This document shows positions 1 through 8,924 of a stretch of DNA of 64,000 nucleotides, one piece after another. The notes below the pieces were generated by a model that made no database searches, was not told the DNA's origin, and saw only the letters and a program-made list of their open reading frames with translations. The stretch is taken from positions 62,001 through 126,000 of the forward strand of contig NZ_LYPC01000022.1 of assembly GCF_001700435.1 (NCBI RefSeq), read 5' to 3'. Origin of the DNA: Paenibacillus pectinilyticus (GTDB lineage Bacteria > Bacillota > Bacilli > Paenibacillales > NBRC-103111). The position numbers were made by a program, and so were the translations under genes. Within the stretch, counting starts at the first letter, position 1; every line of letters starts with the position of its first letter.

Positions 1-1
1 C

Positions 2-214
2 AAAATGGTACCACCTGGTTCAAGCACGCTTGAGTTTCTGCTGACACCACAGGATAATGGGACGCTTTTGGTCCTCACACATTCTGGTTTACCTGTGTCC
101 GAAGTTGATTCGCATATAAAAGGTTGGACGCATTTTATGTCACGTATCCAAGCAGTTGCGCAAGGCGAAGATCAAGGAAATGATCCTTCTTCTCAGGAAG
201 TTATACAGGAATAG
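2..214 (+). CDS. AHSA1/SRPBCC-type protein, C-terminal part (cut by window edge)
   Basis: Only the last 70 codons are present; the reading frame runs in from the left edge. The segment GSSTLEFLLTPQDNGTLLVL followed by THSGLP and a GWTHFMSRIQAV helix matches the C-terminal half of activator-of-Hsp90-ATPase-like (SRPBCC fold) proteins, in which a final long helix closes a hydrophobic cavity. Such small proteins often bind hydrophobic ligands, and many sit next to ArsR regulators. The ATG at position 5 is internal to the fold and is not the true start. The ligand is unknown. Confidence 0.75.
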   Translation, partial: KMVPPGSSTLEFLLTPQDNGTLLVLTHSGLPVSEVDSHIKGWTHFMSRIQAVAQGEDQGNDPSSQEVIQE

Positions 215-239
215 TTAGTATAGAGGATACAATGGAGCT

Positions 240-264
240 GCCGCGGAATCACGCGGTGGTTTTT
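240..264 (+). terminator. Putative terminator after the AHSA1-type gene
   Basis: CCGCG and CGCGG arms separated by six bases are followed by GGTTTTTG. The stem is short (5 bp) but GC-rich, and it lies directly downstream of the stop at 214. Confidence 0.5.
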
Positions 265-280
265 GTTTGTGTACACAAAC
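265..280. promoter_or_regulatory. 16-bp perfect palindrome, candidate operator
   Basis: GTTTGTGTACACAAAC is its own reverse complement over 16 bp. It ends two bases before TACAAT (283-288), a plausible -10 element for the downstream gene. A second CAGTACAATT follows about 20 bp later. The position suits a repressor site, but no regulator gene is adjacent within the window. Confidence 0.45.
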
Positions 281-359
281 TGTACAATCCATAAAAAAAC
301 AGTACAATTGAAGTAATGAATTTAATTATGAAATAAGCGATGGAGAAAGGTGTTCGTTG

Positions 360-953
360 ATGACCGTGAGTAAATTGAATGCGAAAGTTGATGGATTTCT
401 AAATAAAGCAAAAACGTGGAAAGACGAATATGTGAAATTAAGAGAAATCGTTCTTGACTGTGAGCTAACCGAAGATTTTAAGTGGATGCATCCTTGTTAC
501 ACATTTCAAGGGAAAAACATCCTTTTAATCCATGGTTTTAAAGATTACTGTGCGATTCTGTTTCATAAAGGTGCTTTGTTAAAAGATGCGCATGGTATCT
601 TAATTCAACAAACGGAGAATGTACAAGCCGCGCGCCAAATTCGTTTCACCCATGTTCAAGAAATCGTTGCGATGGAAAGCATCTTGAAAGCCTATATTCA
701 TGAAGCCATTGAGGTTGAAAAGGCTGGTTTGGAAGTGAGTTTCAAAAAGAACACGGAATACACAATTCCTGAGGAATTTCAAACGAAATTAGATGAAATC
801 CCTGGCTTGAAAACAGCTTTTGAAGCATTGACGCCTGGAAGACAAAGAGCGTATCTGCTACACTTTGCAGCTCCTAAACAATCCAAAACACGAGTGTCAA
901 GGGTTGAAAAATACATGGAACACATTCTTAATGGAAAAGGATTAGATGATTAG
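360..953 (+). CDS. YdeI/DUF1801-type protein
   Basis: A 197-residue protein. The N-terminal part (about residues 25-120) contains the DUF1801 pattern with KWMHPCYTFQGKNILLIHGF and CAILFHKGALL, followed by an iron-response-like spacer and a C-terminal half with the TPGRQRAYLLHFAAPKQSKT motif. That motif is typical of B. subtilis YdeI and the related bacteriocin-protection (OmdA-like) proteins. The biochemical role of the family is not established. The ATG at 360 has AAAGG at 346-350, nine bases upstream; a TTG at 357 is an alternative. It follows a possible operator palindrome and appears monocistronic, apart from a tiny reading frame right after it. Confidence 0.85.
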   Translation: MTVSKLNAKVDGFLNKAKTWKDEYVKLREIVLDCELTEDFKWMHPCYTFQGKNILLIHGFKDYCAILFHKGALLKDAHGILIQQTENVQAARQIRFTHVQEIVAMESILKAYIHEAIEVEKAGLEVSFKKNTEYTIPEEFQTKLDEIPGLKTAFEALTPGRQRAYLLHFAAPKQSKTRVSRVEKYMEHILNGKGLDD

Positions 954-958
954 ACGAC

Positions 959-1084
959 ATGGATATGGATTTTTTCATGCTAATTTTTGGTTGTATTTTC
1001 GCAGCATTCGCAGTTGCGGGTCTTGGTTTCTTATTACTTCTGATACGTAGAGAAAGAAATTCAGATAATGAAGATAGCCTTTAG
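959..1084 (+). CDS. Possible 41-residue single-pass membrane protein
   Basis: A short frame starts five bases after the preceding stop and encodes MDMDFFMLIFGCIFAAFAVA, then a leucine-rich stretch (GLGFLLLLI) and a charged tail RRERNSDNEDSL. That is one transmembrane helix with positive-inside residues after it. It ends 18 bases before a strong terminator, so it lies inside the transcript. The ribosome binding site is weak, since only AAAAGG about 18 bases upstream is visible; the start at 965 is also possible. No family recognised. Confidence 0.45.
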   Translation: MDMDFFMLIFGCIFAAFAVAGLGFLLLLIRRERNSDNEDSL

Positions 1085-1102
1085 GTATGCTTATGTAATA
1101 AG

Positions 1103-1139
1103 CAACGCTTTCGTCCATAAGACGGAAAGCGTTGTTTTT
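1103..1139 (+). terminator. Rho-independent terminator
   Basis: The arms AACGCTTTCGTC and GACGGAAAGCGTT around a CATAA loop form a 12-13 bp stem with one bulge, followed by GTTTTT. It ends the ydeI-like transcript on the plus strand. Confidence 0.85.
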
Positions 1140-1152
1140 CATTTGCCATACT

Positions 1153-1893
1153 TCACAACGTCTGACCACTATCTAACGTGATGATCTGCCCTGTCATGGC
1201 TTCTTGCTCCAAAGCCGCACATATGAATTGGGCAATGTCTTCAGGTGTTGAAATCTGCTTCAATAGCAGGTTTGGCGCTAATTTCTGCATTTGCGCTTCT
1301 CTGCCGGCCCACCATCGGGTGGCCACAGCGCCAGGCGCGACACAGTTGACTCTTACTTGCGGAGCTAGTGCACGCGCTAGTGATTTCGTTAGCCCATGAA
1401 CGGCTGCCTTAGATACGGCGTAGGGGAGAGAAGATCCTTGGCCCGTTATACCTGCAATGCTGCCTACATTGACGATTGCGCCTTGGCCGTTCTTTTGCAT
1501 GAAAGGTGCAACGGCTCTCGCACAATAAAACATGCCCTTTACATTGACCTCGAATAATTCATCCCAAATGTCATCCGTTGCTCCATCCAGATCAGGAAGC
1601 GGAATATGATGCGTGATGCTGGCATTATTGACTAAGACATCAATTGCGCCGAATTGCTCAGCAATCGCAGCTACCATATCGATGACCTCACTATTATTAG
1701 ACACATTGGCCTGGATGGCCATCGCACGACCGCCGTCATCTCGAATCTGTTGTACAGTTTCCTCAGCATCTTCTTTAGAACGTGAATAGTTAACCGCAAC
1801 AACAGCCCCTCGCTTCGCTAAGGTCAAGGATACGGACCGGCCGATGCCAGTTCCTCCTCCGGTTACGAGCGCGACTTTATTTTGTAAAAGCAT
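1153..1893 (-). CDS. SDR family oxidoreductase (FabG-like)
   Basis: A 246-residue classical short-chain dehydrogenase/reductase. The NAD(P)-binding motif TGGGTGIG lies near residue 11, NNAS near 85, and the catalytic Ser and Tyr-x-x-x-Lys appear in VNVGSIAG and YAVSK (about residues 130-160). Classical SDRs reduce or oxidise carbonyl/alcohol groups in the cytoplasm; the substrate cannot be read from sequence. The start at 1893 has AAAGGAGGAGATTGGA directly upstream and replaces a longer possible start at 1917 that would lack a site. It is divergent from a LysR gene, which suggests LysR control of this enzyme (inference). Confidence 0.92.
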   Translation of the reverse strand: MLLQNKVALVTGGGTGIGRSVSLTLAKRGAVVAVNYSRSKEDAEETVQQIRDDGGRAMAIQANVSNNSEVIDMVAAIAEQFGAIDVLVNNASITHHIPLPDLDGATDDIWDELFEVNVKGMFYCARAVAPFMQKNGQGAIVNVGSIAGITGQGSSLPYAVSKAAVHGLTKSLARALAPQVRVNCVAPGAVATRWWAGREAQMQKLAPNLLLKQISTPEDIAQFICAALEQEAMTGQIITLDSGQTL

Positions 1894-1924
1894 TCCAATC
1901 TCCTCCTTTATGAACATAGTCTTA

Positions 1925-1954
1925 TTGTAAATGTGATCTCGAATTCTGTATAAT
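1925..1954 (+). promoter_or_regulatory. SigA-type promoter of the LysR gene
   Basis: TTGTAA (1925-1930) and TATAAT (1949-1954) are separated by 18 bp and lie 56 bp before the LysR start. The same intergenic region must hold the divergent SDR promoter, so this is the likely site of LysR autoregulation. Confidence 0.6.
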
Positions 1955-2010
1955 TGAATTAATTGAAAAGGATATTCAAAATTTTTGAATTTACCAAGGT
2001 GAGGCTCAAT

Positions 2011-2892
2011 ATGGATCTCAAGACCTTAAAATCCCTTCACATGATCGTGAAGCATGGCAGTTTTCATCAAGCAGCAGAGGAATTGAATTATGCGCAATCA
2101 ACGGTTACGATGCAAATGCAGAAGCTTGAGGCCGATTTAGGTATTCAACTCCTAGAACGCGGCAAAAAGATTCGATTAACCGAAGCAGGCAGGCTATTTT
2201 ATGAGGAAAGCCTAGCTATTATCCAACGGATGGAGAAGTTGCAGTCGAATTTAGCTGATATGCAAATGGGTGAGACGGGGACCGTCCGACTCGGGGTAAC
2301 GGAGCCAACGGCAAGTGAACGATTACCGCTTGTTCTCAAAATGTTCATGACGCAATACCCGCGAATCCGGGTTTCGTTAGAGATTTCCAGTACATCTGCG
2401 CTAGTCGAATCCATCCAGCAAGGGCAGATTGATTTCGCCTGTTGCTCGGCACCAGAGATCGGTACAGGACTGCATTTTGAACCTCTTTTTTCGGAAAAGT
2501 TCGTAGCTTTAGTACCTATGGACCATCCGCTAAGTGAGCTCGAAGATTTAGCGCCAAGCGATTTCGAAGGACATCGACTTCTCATAACGGCTGCCACGTG
2601 TCCCTATCGCAAAAAGCTGGAGATGATTCTGCAAGAATCCGGACATATCGGGATAGAAACCATGGAAATCGGCAGTATGACGGCTTTAAAAACGTATGTC
2701 GCGAAAGGATTCGGATTCGCACTCGTGCCCGAAATTGTCCTAGACCCAATGCCACTTGGGACGAAGGCGATACCTGTCAGGGGTACTTCCATTGATATGT
2801 TAACGGGATTGGTTAGTAAGACAGCAGCACTAGGTTTCAGTAGTGCCAAATTGTATCAGTATTTGAAGCAGGAGCTCCAACAATTGAGTTGA
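2011..2892 (+). CDS. LysR family transcriptional regulator
   Basis: A 293-residue protein. Residues 1-60 form the winged helix-turn-helix (HMIVKHGSFHQAAEELNYAQ then STVTMQMQKLE), followed by the linker helix and a periplasmic-binding-like effector domain beginning near residue 90 (VRLGVTEPTASERLPLVL). Length is normal for the family. The ATG at 2011 has AAGGTGAGG ten bases upstream; the frame stays open to 1963 but has no better site. It is divergent from an SDR gene, its probable target. The effector is unknown. Confidence 0.93.
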   Translation: MDLKTLKSLHMIVKHGSFHQAAEELNYAQSTVTMQMQKLEADLGIQLLERGKKIRLTEAGRLFYEESLAIIQRMEKLQSNLADMQMGETGTVRLGVTEPTASERLPLVLKMFMTQYPRIRVSLEISSTSALVESIQQGQIDFACCSAPEIGTGLHFEPLFSEKFVALVPMDHPLSELEDLAPSDFEGHRLLITAATCPYRKKLEMILQESGHIGIETMEIGSMTALKTYVAKGFGFALVPEIVLDPMPLGTKAIPVRGTSIDMLTGLVSKTAALGFSSAKLYQYLKQELQQLS

Positions 2893-2956
2893 GGATATCC
2901 ATGCCTATAAGTGGAAAAATAAAATAGACGAGCAAACATAATAATGAGGTGATTCG

Positions 2957-4432
2957 ATGTCTGACCCAAATGAAACCACGCCTATTGGCTGGAATTTTGA
3001 TAATAGCTACGCCCGTTTGCCTGAACTATTCTTTACGGAGCAGAACCCTGCTCCTTCCAGTGCGCCAGAACTAATCGTCATGAATGCTGCTGTGGCTGAG
3101 ATGCTGGGCTTGCATGTCGAAGCTTTGAAGAGTGAGGAAGGCGTCGCCAGTCTGGCGGGCAACCACATTCCGGAAGGCGCTTTACCACTCGCCCAAGCTT
3201 ACGCGGGGCATCAATTTGGACATTTTAACAAACTTGGTGATGGGAGGGCTATCCTGCTTGGGGAGCAGATTACACCACTTGGGGAACGTTACGATATACA
3301 GCTGAAGGGTTCAGGGCGCACACCTTATTCCCGCAGGGGGGATGGTCGAGCTGCACTAGGGCCAATGCTACGAGAATATATCATCAGTGAAGCGATGTTT
3401 GCACTGGGGATTCCTACGACTCGCAGTCTTGCCGTGGTTTCAACGGGGGATGTCATTTATCGGGAAACAGAGCAGCCTGGCGCGATTCTTACACGGATAG
3501 CTGCAAGCCATCTGCGAGTAGGAACTTTTCAATTTGCCGCGGCAGGCGGTACAGTGGAAGAAGTTCGGGCGTTAGCGGATTATACGATCGAAAGGCATTA
3601 TCCCGAAGTCGGCGACGAGGAGAATCGATATCTTTCCTTGTACTATGCAATTATTAAGCGTCAAGCTCGTCTGATTGCTCAATGGCAGCTTGTTGGTTTC
3701 ATTCACGGGGTGATGAATACCGATAACATGTCAATCAGTGGAGAAAGTATCGATTATGGTCCTTGTGCTTTCATGGATGCGTATGACCCAGCCACGGTTT
3801 TCAGCTCGATTGACTCGCAAGGCCGTTATGCGTATGGCAAACAACCGCATATTGGTGCGTGGAATCTTGCCAGATTGGCAGAGACTTTGTTGCCGTTGTT
3901 GCACGAAGATCAGGAGCAAGCGATCAAGTTGGCAGAGGAAGGGCTTGCACGGTATTTTTCTTTATATCAGCAGAGTTGGCTGACAGGAATGAGGGCAAAA
4001 CTGGGGATTATGAACGAAGAGGATCAGGATGAATCCCTAATTGAAGAATTGCTTACCTTGATGCAGCAGCATAAGGCGGATTTCACCAACACCTTCCGTA
4101 CGTTATCTTATGGCAAGCCAGAGGATACCGTACTGCATGGCACAACGAGATTTGCCGAGTGGGTAGCACAGTGGCAGGCGAGACTTGAAAGGCAGCAGGA
4201 GAGCAAAGAGACTTTGCTAGCGTTGATGCAGAGCAGTAATCCCGCCTACATTCCGCGTAATCATCGGGTAGAAGAAGCACTCGCTGCCGCGGTGGAACAT
4301 GGCGATTACAGTGTGATGGCGCGGCTGTTGGATGTTCTTTCGAATCCGTTCACGCCATCGACTGAACATGCTGAATTTGCGACGCTGCCGGATGTGGCGG
4401 ATGCGTGTTATCAGACCTTTTGTGGGACTTGA
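2957..4432 (+). CDS. selO: Protein adenylyltransferase SelO (YdiU family)
   Basis: A 491-residue pseudokinase-fold protein with the SelO hallmarks: [40 protein letters not shown], and [20 protein letters not shown]. Family members bind ATP in a flipped orientation and transfer AMP to Ser/Thr/Tyr of target proteins, with a role in redox stress. The length is typical of bacterial SelO. The C-terminal tail CYQTFCGT keeps a cysteine near the position of the eukaryotic selenocysteine. GAGGTGATTCG lies just before the ATG. The gene is followed by its own terminator and is probably monocistronic. Confidence 0.95.
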   Translation: MSDPNETTPIGWNFDNSYARLPELFFTEQNPAPSSAPELIVMNAAVAEMLGLHVEALKSEEGVASLAGNHIPEGALPLAQAYAGHQFGHFNKLGDGRAILLGEQITPLGERYDIQLKGSGRTPYSRRGDGRAALGPMLREYIISEAMFALGIPTTRSLAVVSTGDVIYRETEQPGAILTRIAASHLRVGTFQFAAAGGTVEEVRALADYTIERHYPEVGDEENRYLSLYYAIIKRQARLIAQWQLVGFIHGVMNTDNMSISGESIDYGPCAFMDAYDPATVFSSIDSQGRYAYGKQPHIGAWNLARLAETLLPLLHEDQEQAIKLAEEGLARYFSLYQQSWLTGMRAKLGIMNEEDQDESLIEELLTLMQQHKADFTNTFRTLSYGKPEDTVLHGTTRFAEWVAQWQARLERQQESKETLLALMQSSNPAYIPRNHRVEEALAAAVEHGDYSVMARLLDVLSNPFTPSTEHAEFATLPDVADACYQTFCGT

Positions 4433-4452
4433 TAAAGGGGCATTACAAGAGG

Positions 4453-4480
4453 AAAAGGGCTCAGCGAATGAGCCCTTTTT
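4453..4480 (+). terminator. Rho-independent terminator after selO
   Basis: AAAAGGGCTCA and TGAGCCCTTTT arms with a short GCGAA loop; the T tract is part of the 3' arm. The symmetric A/T flanks also allow it to act on the convergent gene ending at 4510. Confidence 0.85.
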
Positions 4481-4509
4481 GCGTTCATCAACATTTTAGA
4501 ATGAAAGGT

Positions 4510-5121
4510 TCAGTTTTTCTTCATCCATTTTTCACCTAGTAGCCAAATCGCGAGACCGGTGCCCCACAGAATGAGTGTTGAGCCGAAGCCAACTACACAC
4601 CACCAAGCAATGATAGGCTGCTCCCCCAGAGTGCTCCTCACAGGCACAAAAAGCAGTGTATATATGGCAAGTAAACAAAGGAGCGTACCTGTTAAGTAAT
4701 GAGTTTTAATCCGGAACAGCGGCGCTAAAGGAATGAAGTGAGCACCAACTATGATGGCCATGATGGGAAAAAGATAATCAATATGATCAGTTGCACTGCA
4801 GATTGCGCTTGCTGCTCCGATGGCCGCACCTTCGATCGTGAAGATGATGCCAAACCAAATGCTGGCTCGTTTCCAATGCTTAGCATCAGCGTCAGTAACT
4901 TGCACTGTGAGCTGTTTTGACCTCAACATTAAGGAGATGCCACCTGCAAGTAGGGTGATTCCAATCAGCGCAGCACCAATCCAAAGCCAAAAAGATCCCC
5001 AATCTTGTAAACCGGCAATACCAATACCGGCCCAGAGTGTGCCGAATAAAGCCATGAAACTAACACCGATGGCTGCACCTCGCACTGCGGCTCTAGGTAC
5101 GGCTGATGAAACTTGTTTCAT
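4510..5121 (-). CDS. Multi-pass membrane protein of unknown function
   Basis: A 203-residue protein with about six hydrophobic segments: near residues 15-40, 42-66, 85-105, 112-132, 137-157 and 172-195. The fourth holds IVGAHFIPLAPLF, whose conserved-looking His-Phe-x-Pro resembles small uncharacterised Bacillota membrane proteins. No catalytic or transport motif is recognisable. The start at 5121 has AAAGGAG about ten bases upstream; a possible start at 5154 has AAGGA too close to the codon. Convergent with selO. Function unknown. Confidence 0.75.
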   Translation of the reverse strand: MKQVSSAVPRAAVRGAAIGVSFMALFGTLWAGIGIAGLQDWGSFWLWIGAALIGITLLAGGISLMLRSKQLTVQVTDADAKHWKRASIWFGIIFTIEGAAIGAASAICSATDHIDYLFPIMAIIVGAHFIPLAPLFRIKTHYLTGTLLCLLAIYTLLFVPVRSTLGEQPIIAWWCVVGFGSTLILWGTGLAIWLLGEKWMKKN

Positions 5122-5275
5122 TCGCGAAAGACTCCTTTCATTAGAACCCAGCATCTTCCTTTTTTCTATATACGTTCTAAGATTTCATTAGTTGCAGAGA
5201 GAGCAATCCAATTATAAAGTCACGAGTCATCGTGGAAGAGGAGTGCGAGACTGTCTTTGTTCTTGTCATCCTCGA

Positions 5276-5322
5276 AAAATAAAAAGCGCCATCCAGGAGT
5301 CATCTCCTTGGCGGCGCTTCTT
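5276..5322 (-). terminator. Terminator of the GT4-ugd operon
   Basis: Read on the minus strand, GCGCCGCCAAGGAG and CTCCTGGATGGCGC pair with a short loop and are followed by TTTTTATTTTT. It lies 17 bases after the ugd stop. Confidence 0.85.
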
Positions 5323-5338
5323 TCATCCTTTACCAGAA

Positions 5339-6652
5339 CTAATACACCCGTTGTTCCACACTTTGTTCCACGGGGCGTCCCACAGGTACGTAAGTTACTC
5401 CATCGAGCTCCATTAACTGTGCAACGACTTCATCTGATAGTACATTTCGACCATCGAGCAGGATCGATTGGCGCATAAGTTGAACCATGCGTACCCAGTC
5501 CAGTTCTACAAACTGCGGCCATTCCGTCATGAGGATGATTGCGTCCGAATGCGCAGCCATTTCATAAGGGGAATCTGCCACGGTTACGCCTTCGAATGCA
5601 ACCTGTTGAACAACAGGATCATACGCATGCACATCAATACGATGATGTTGGCAGAGTTTCAGCAACGTGAGAAAAGGAGCATCGCGCACATCATTCGTGT
5701 TCGGTTTGAAGGAAATTCCGAGTACGCCAAGTCGTTTACCGTTAGGATTTTCCCATAGCGAGATTAGCTTCACAACCAGTTGGGGGATACGCTGATCATT
5801 AATTTGTGCTGTAGCTTCGAGCAAGGGAAGCGAGCGACCGATGACTTTGCCGGAAGTCAGCAGGGATTGTAGATCTTTGGAAAAACAAGACCCGCCATAT
5901 CCAACGCCTGCCTGCAAAAAATGAGGTCCGATGCGACGATCCGTACCTACGCCTTTCATGACTTGACGGATGTCCGCGCCGTATCCTTCACATAAATCGG
6001 CCATCATATTGGCAAATGAGATTTTCATCGCTAGAAATGTATTAGACGCATATTTAATGAGCTCCGCACTACGTCGATCACATACCTGTATAGGTGCATC
6101 AATACCTTGGTAGATTTGCCGAAGCATAATTTCGGAATGTCTGGATTGGCAACCAAATACGATCCGATCAGGGTACATAAAATCGTTAATAGCGCTGCCC
6201 TGTCTCAGAAATTCAGGGTTAAAAACAACGTCTGCCCGCAACCCAGCTCCATGTAAATTGGCTTCCAGTTCGTCGCAGGTTCCTACGGGAACCGTGCTTT
6301 TCACGATGACTAGCGGAGGACAATTGCCCGATTGTTTTAATTGCTCCAGCACATTTTCGATTTGACTGAGATCCGTATGCCCATCTGCCCGTGTAGGCGT
6401 TCCCACGGCAATTAGTAGTGCATCCGCATTGGCTGTTGCGCTGGCCATGTCCGCGTCAAAATGCAAATTGCCTTCCTCGTTACACTCCGTGAGTAATTCC
6501 TGCAGGCCAGGTTCCCACACATGCGCTTTATTCGATTGTAAGCTTTGAATCACAGATTCACGATCCATCGCTGTCACGTTATGCCCTAACTTTGCCAAAC
6601 AAACCGCTGCTACAATACCGACATATCCCGTGCCAATGATGGTTATTTGCAT
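5339..6652 (-). CDS. ugd: UDP-glucose 6-dehydrogenase
   Basis: A 437-residue enzyme that oxidises UDP-glucose to UDP-glucuronate with two NAD+. The N-terminal Rossmann motif GTGYVG is at residues 7-12, and substrate-loop residues appear in NPEFLRQGSAINDF. The catalytic cysteine is in GVGYGGSCFSKDL (about residue 265), and a C-terminal UDP-binding domain has the GISFKPNTNDVRDAP motif. AAAGGAGG lies seven bases before the ATG. It starts 13 bases after the upstream glycosyltransferase gene and is co-transcribed with it, so UDP-glucuronate is probably made for an envelope glycan or glycolipid (inference). Confidence 0.96.
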   Translation of the reverse strand: MQITIIGTGYVGIVAAVCLAKLGHNVTAMDRESVIQSLQSNKAHVWEPGLQELLTECNEEGNLHFDADMASATANADALLIAVGTPTRADGHTDLSQIENVLEQLKQSGNCPPLVIVKSTVPVGTCDELEANLHGAGLRADVVFNPEFLRQGSAINDFMYPDRIVFGCQSRHSEIMLRQIYQGIDAPIQVCDRRSAELIKYASNTFLAMKISFANMMADLCEGYGADIRQVMKGVGTDRRIGPHFLQAGVGYGGSCFSKDLQSLLTSGKVIGRSLPLLEATAQINDQRIPQLVVKLISLWENPNGKRLGVLGISFKPNTNDVRDAPFLTLLKLCQHHRIDVHAYDPVVQQVAFEGVTVADSPYEMAAHSDAIILMTEWPQFVELDWVRMVQLMRQSILLDGRNVLSDEVVAQLMELDGVTYVPVGRPVEQSVEQRVY

Positions 6653-6665
6653 GGAAGAGCCTCCT

Positions 6666-7823
6666 TTAGGCCGAGTAGAATCCTAGTTTTTTGCCAATGC
6701 GACGGTTATCGATAATGTGCTCGTAATCGTGTAACAACTGATCAAAGATGGCGTCCCAGGAACGCCCAAGTGCAAACGATCTGGCATCTAATCGGAAGCT
6801 TGCCATACGATCTAAGTCATCGACCAAGTTGACGATTTCGTGTACGAAGGATTCAGGTTTTTTGGGCGTGCAGAGGACGCCAGTCTCACCGTTACGCACC
6901 ATTTCAAGCACTCCGCCACTATTCGCTGCAATGACTGGGAGGCCTGAGGCCATAGCTTCTTGAACGACATTGCCGAAGGTTTCCGTACTCGAAGGAAATA
7001 CGAATAGGTCTGCCGAAGCGTAGATCTGAGCCAGTTCTTCACCGCTTTTGTACCCTGCGAAAGTCACATTAGTCGGAACTTGCTCACGAAGCTCTGGAAG
7101 TTGTGGGCCGTCACCAACAATGAGCCAGTGGACGCGTTCTTTCATAGAATCCGGTAAGGTTCTCATGATGGCCGTGAGTGTATCGATGTCTTTCTCAGGT
7201 GCGATTCGACCCACATAGAGGAATAGGTAGGGAGCTGTAATCCCATATCGTTCGCGAACGTCGGCACTCTTTTTATCAGGCGTATACAGGTTGCAATCGA
7301 CGCCACGCGACCATAGCTTCATGTGCTGAAAGCCCTGATCCTCTAAGGTTTGAATGGTATCTTGGGAAGGTGCAAATGTCGCATCACAGGACTGATGAAA
7401 CCATTTCATATAGGACCAATACAGGGGAACAGCAGCTTTCATCCGGTAATAGGACAGATAGCGGTCAAAGTGGGTATGGTAGGAGGCAACATGTGAAATG
7501 TTGTGTTTGCGTGCGTAGTGATGGCCACATAAGCCGAGGTTAAAGGGAGTAGCAAGATGAAGTAAATCGGGACGGAAACGATCTAACTCTTTTCGAATCG
7601 TTGTAAGCCTTGGCAAAGCTAATCGACACTCCGGATATAGAAAAAAAGGGATGCTGGTAATAGGACGAACGGGATCCGGGTAAACGATATCAGCTGTGCT
7701 CTTCGGTGAAAAAACGAGATGCTCGACGCCGCGACGATTCAAATACTCCGTCAAACGCCCAAGTGTAAGTGCTACGCCGTTCATTTGAGGAACAAAGGTA
7801 TCGGTAAACAACGCAAGTCGCAT
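6666..7823 (-). CDS. GT4-family glycosyltransferase (MgtA/diacylglycerol-glycosyltransferase-like)
   Basis: A 385-residue GT-B retaining glycosyltransferase. The N-terminal domain begins LFTDTFVPQMNGVALTLGRL, the acceptor-side signature of the alpha-mannosyl/glucosyl-transferase group. The C-terminal domain has LYVGRIAPEKDIDTL and the E-x7-E motif in TETFGNVVQEAMASGLPVIA, which binds the nucleotide sugar. The coupled ugd gene suggests the donor is UDP-glucuronate or UDP-glucose and the acceptor a membrane lipid or glycan; neither can be read directly. First gene of a two-gene operon. Confidence 0.9.
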   Translation of the reverse strand: MRLALFTDTFVPQMNGVALTLGRLTEYLNRRGVEHLVFSPKSTADIVYPDPVRPITSIPFFLYPECRLALPRLTTIRKELDRFRPDLLHLATPFNLGLCGHHYARKHNISHVASYHTHFDRYLSYYRMKAAVPLYWSYMKWFHQSCDATFAPSQDTIQTLEDQGFQHMKLWSRGVDCNLYTPDKKSADVRERYGITAPYLFLYVGRIAPEKDIDTLTAIMRTLPDSMKERVHWLIVGDGPQLPELREQVPTNVTFAGYKSGEELAQIYASADLFVFPSSTETFGNVVQEAMASGLPVIAANSGGVLEMVRNGETGVLCTPKKPESFVHEIVNLVDDLDRMASFRLDARSFALGRSWDAIFDQLLHDYEHIIDNRRIGKKLGFYSA

Positions 7824-7968
7824 AAGAATCCCTCCTGAAGTTCCAAGTTAGCTTAAGCGTACCATCGGATTATTCGGAGAATGTCAAATGAATATGAAGG
7901 TAATTTAATATTTCAATATGGTATAAATGGAGAAATTGGTGTATAGCGGTATCGATAAACATTCTACA

Positions 7969-7997
7969 TTGGAACTTTATAAACATCGGTGTATACT
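7969..7997 (+). promoter_or_regulatory. SigA-type promoter of the VOC gene
   Basis: TTGGAA (7969-7974) and TATACT (7992-7997) with a 17-bp spacer lie about 50 bp before the start at 8049. Confidence 0.55.
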
Positions 7998-8048
7998 AAG
8001 TATATGAATTTACTAGATTCTGTAAATTACGAAGGGAGTGACAAGTTT

Positions 8049-8849
8049 ATGATTACCCATTTCGCCAATGTAACTTTGCAGACAGTCTCCATTCCAGGTG
8101 TTAAACAATTTTATCATGAGCAGTTAGGTTTTCCGGTCATTAGGGAATCAGAGAATGAAATTGCGTTTCAACCCATTGCGTTTTGTACGATAACTTTTGT
8201 AGAGATGGAAGAGGCATTGCGGCCTGCTCACTTCGCTTTTGAAGTTCCTTATTCTGAATTTGAACATATCGTCAGCTCGCTGCAAGTATCAGGAGTGACA
8301 CTATTAAAATGGCCTGATGGCCGTACTCGTGACGATTTCGGAACTGGTATGAATGTATACTTCCGTGATGGGGACGGAAATTTACTTGAAATCATCGCTC
8401 ATCCTTATATAAAAGAAGGGATTTTGATCCCTAGTGGAAAGCTGAAATTATTGTACCTGCGAGAAGTAGGCTTTCCAGTCGACGATGTTGTGGATTTTCG
8501 GCAAAAGCTAGTTGAACTTTTTGATTTTAAACTAGATAAAGTGAAGGATAACTTCGCGTTTGCGATTGGCGGGACCGCACATGCCGTTATTCCATCGACA
8601 AAGCGGAAATGGATACCCATTGCGATGAAGGCGTTGCAGCCAGCAATGCATACTAGTTTTGGGGTGAGTCGTCTTGCGTTTATTCAACGTGTAAGAAACC
8701 TGTTAGTTGAAAGGGGCATCCCTTACGATTATAGGGAAGAGGGGAGTCTTGATTTTACATTAGAGGGATATATGATGAGGCTGATCGTAACTCATTTTCC
8801 AGAGGATGTACCTGCTCAATTGCAGCTGCCGTTGTCCGGGAAAGTTTAA
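8049..8849 (+). CDS. VOC family (glyoxalase/bleomycin-resistance fold) protein, two modules
   Basis: A 266-residue protein made of two vicinal-oxygen-chelate modules. The first (about 1-125) has FANVTLQTVSIPGVKQFYHE and ends in FRDGDGNLLEIIAHP. The second (about 135-260) starts LREVGFPVDDVVDFRQKLVE and is less conserved at metal positions. Members are dioxygenases, isomerases or antibiotic-binding proteins, so the substrate is open. The start at 8049 is set by AAGGGAGTG nine bases upstream; upstream GTG/ATG codons at 7989 and 8004 overlap the -10 element and are unlikely. Monocistronic. Confidence 0.85.
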   Translation: MITHFANVTLQTVSIPGVKQFYHEQLGFPVIRESENEIAFQPIAFCTITFVEMEEALRPAHFAFEVPYSEFEHIVSSLQVSGVTLLKWPDGRTRDDFGTGMNVYFRDGDGNLLEIIAHPYIKEGILIPSGKLKLLYLREVGFPVDDVVDFRQKLVELFDFKLDKVKDNFAFAIGGTAHAVIPSTKRKWIPIAMKALQPAMHTSFGVSRLAFIQRVRNLLVERGIPYDYREEGSLDFTLEGYMMRLIVTHFPEDVPAQLQLPLSGKV

Positions 8850-8891
8850 AGATACAATTTCAACTCATTTGAATTTTTAGATGAAATGATG

Positions 8892-8924
8892 AAAGCGAGT
8901 CCACATATGGACTTGCTTTTTTTA
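8892..8924 (+). terminator. Rho-independent terminator of the VOC gene
   Basis: AAGCGAGTCCA and TGGACTTGCTT arms around a CATA loop are followed by TTTTTT. Confidence 0.85.
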
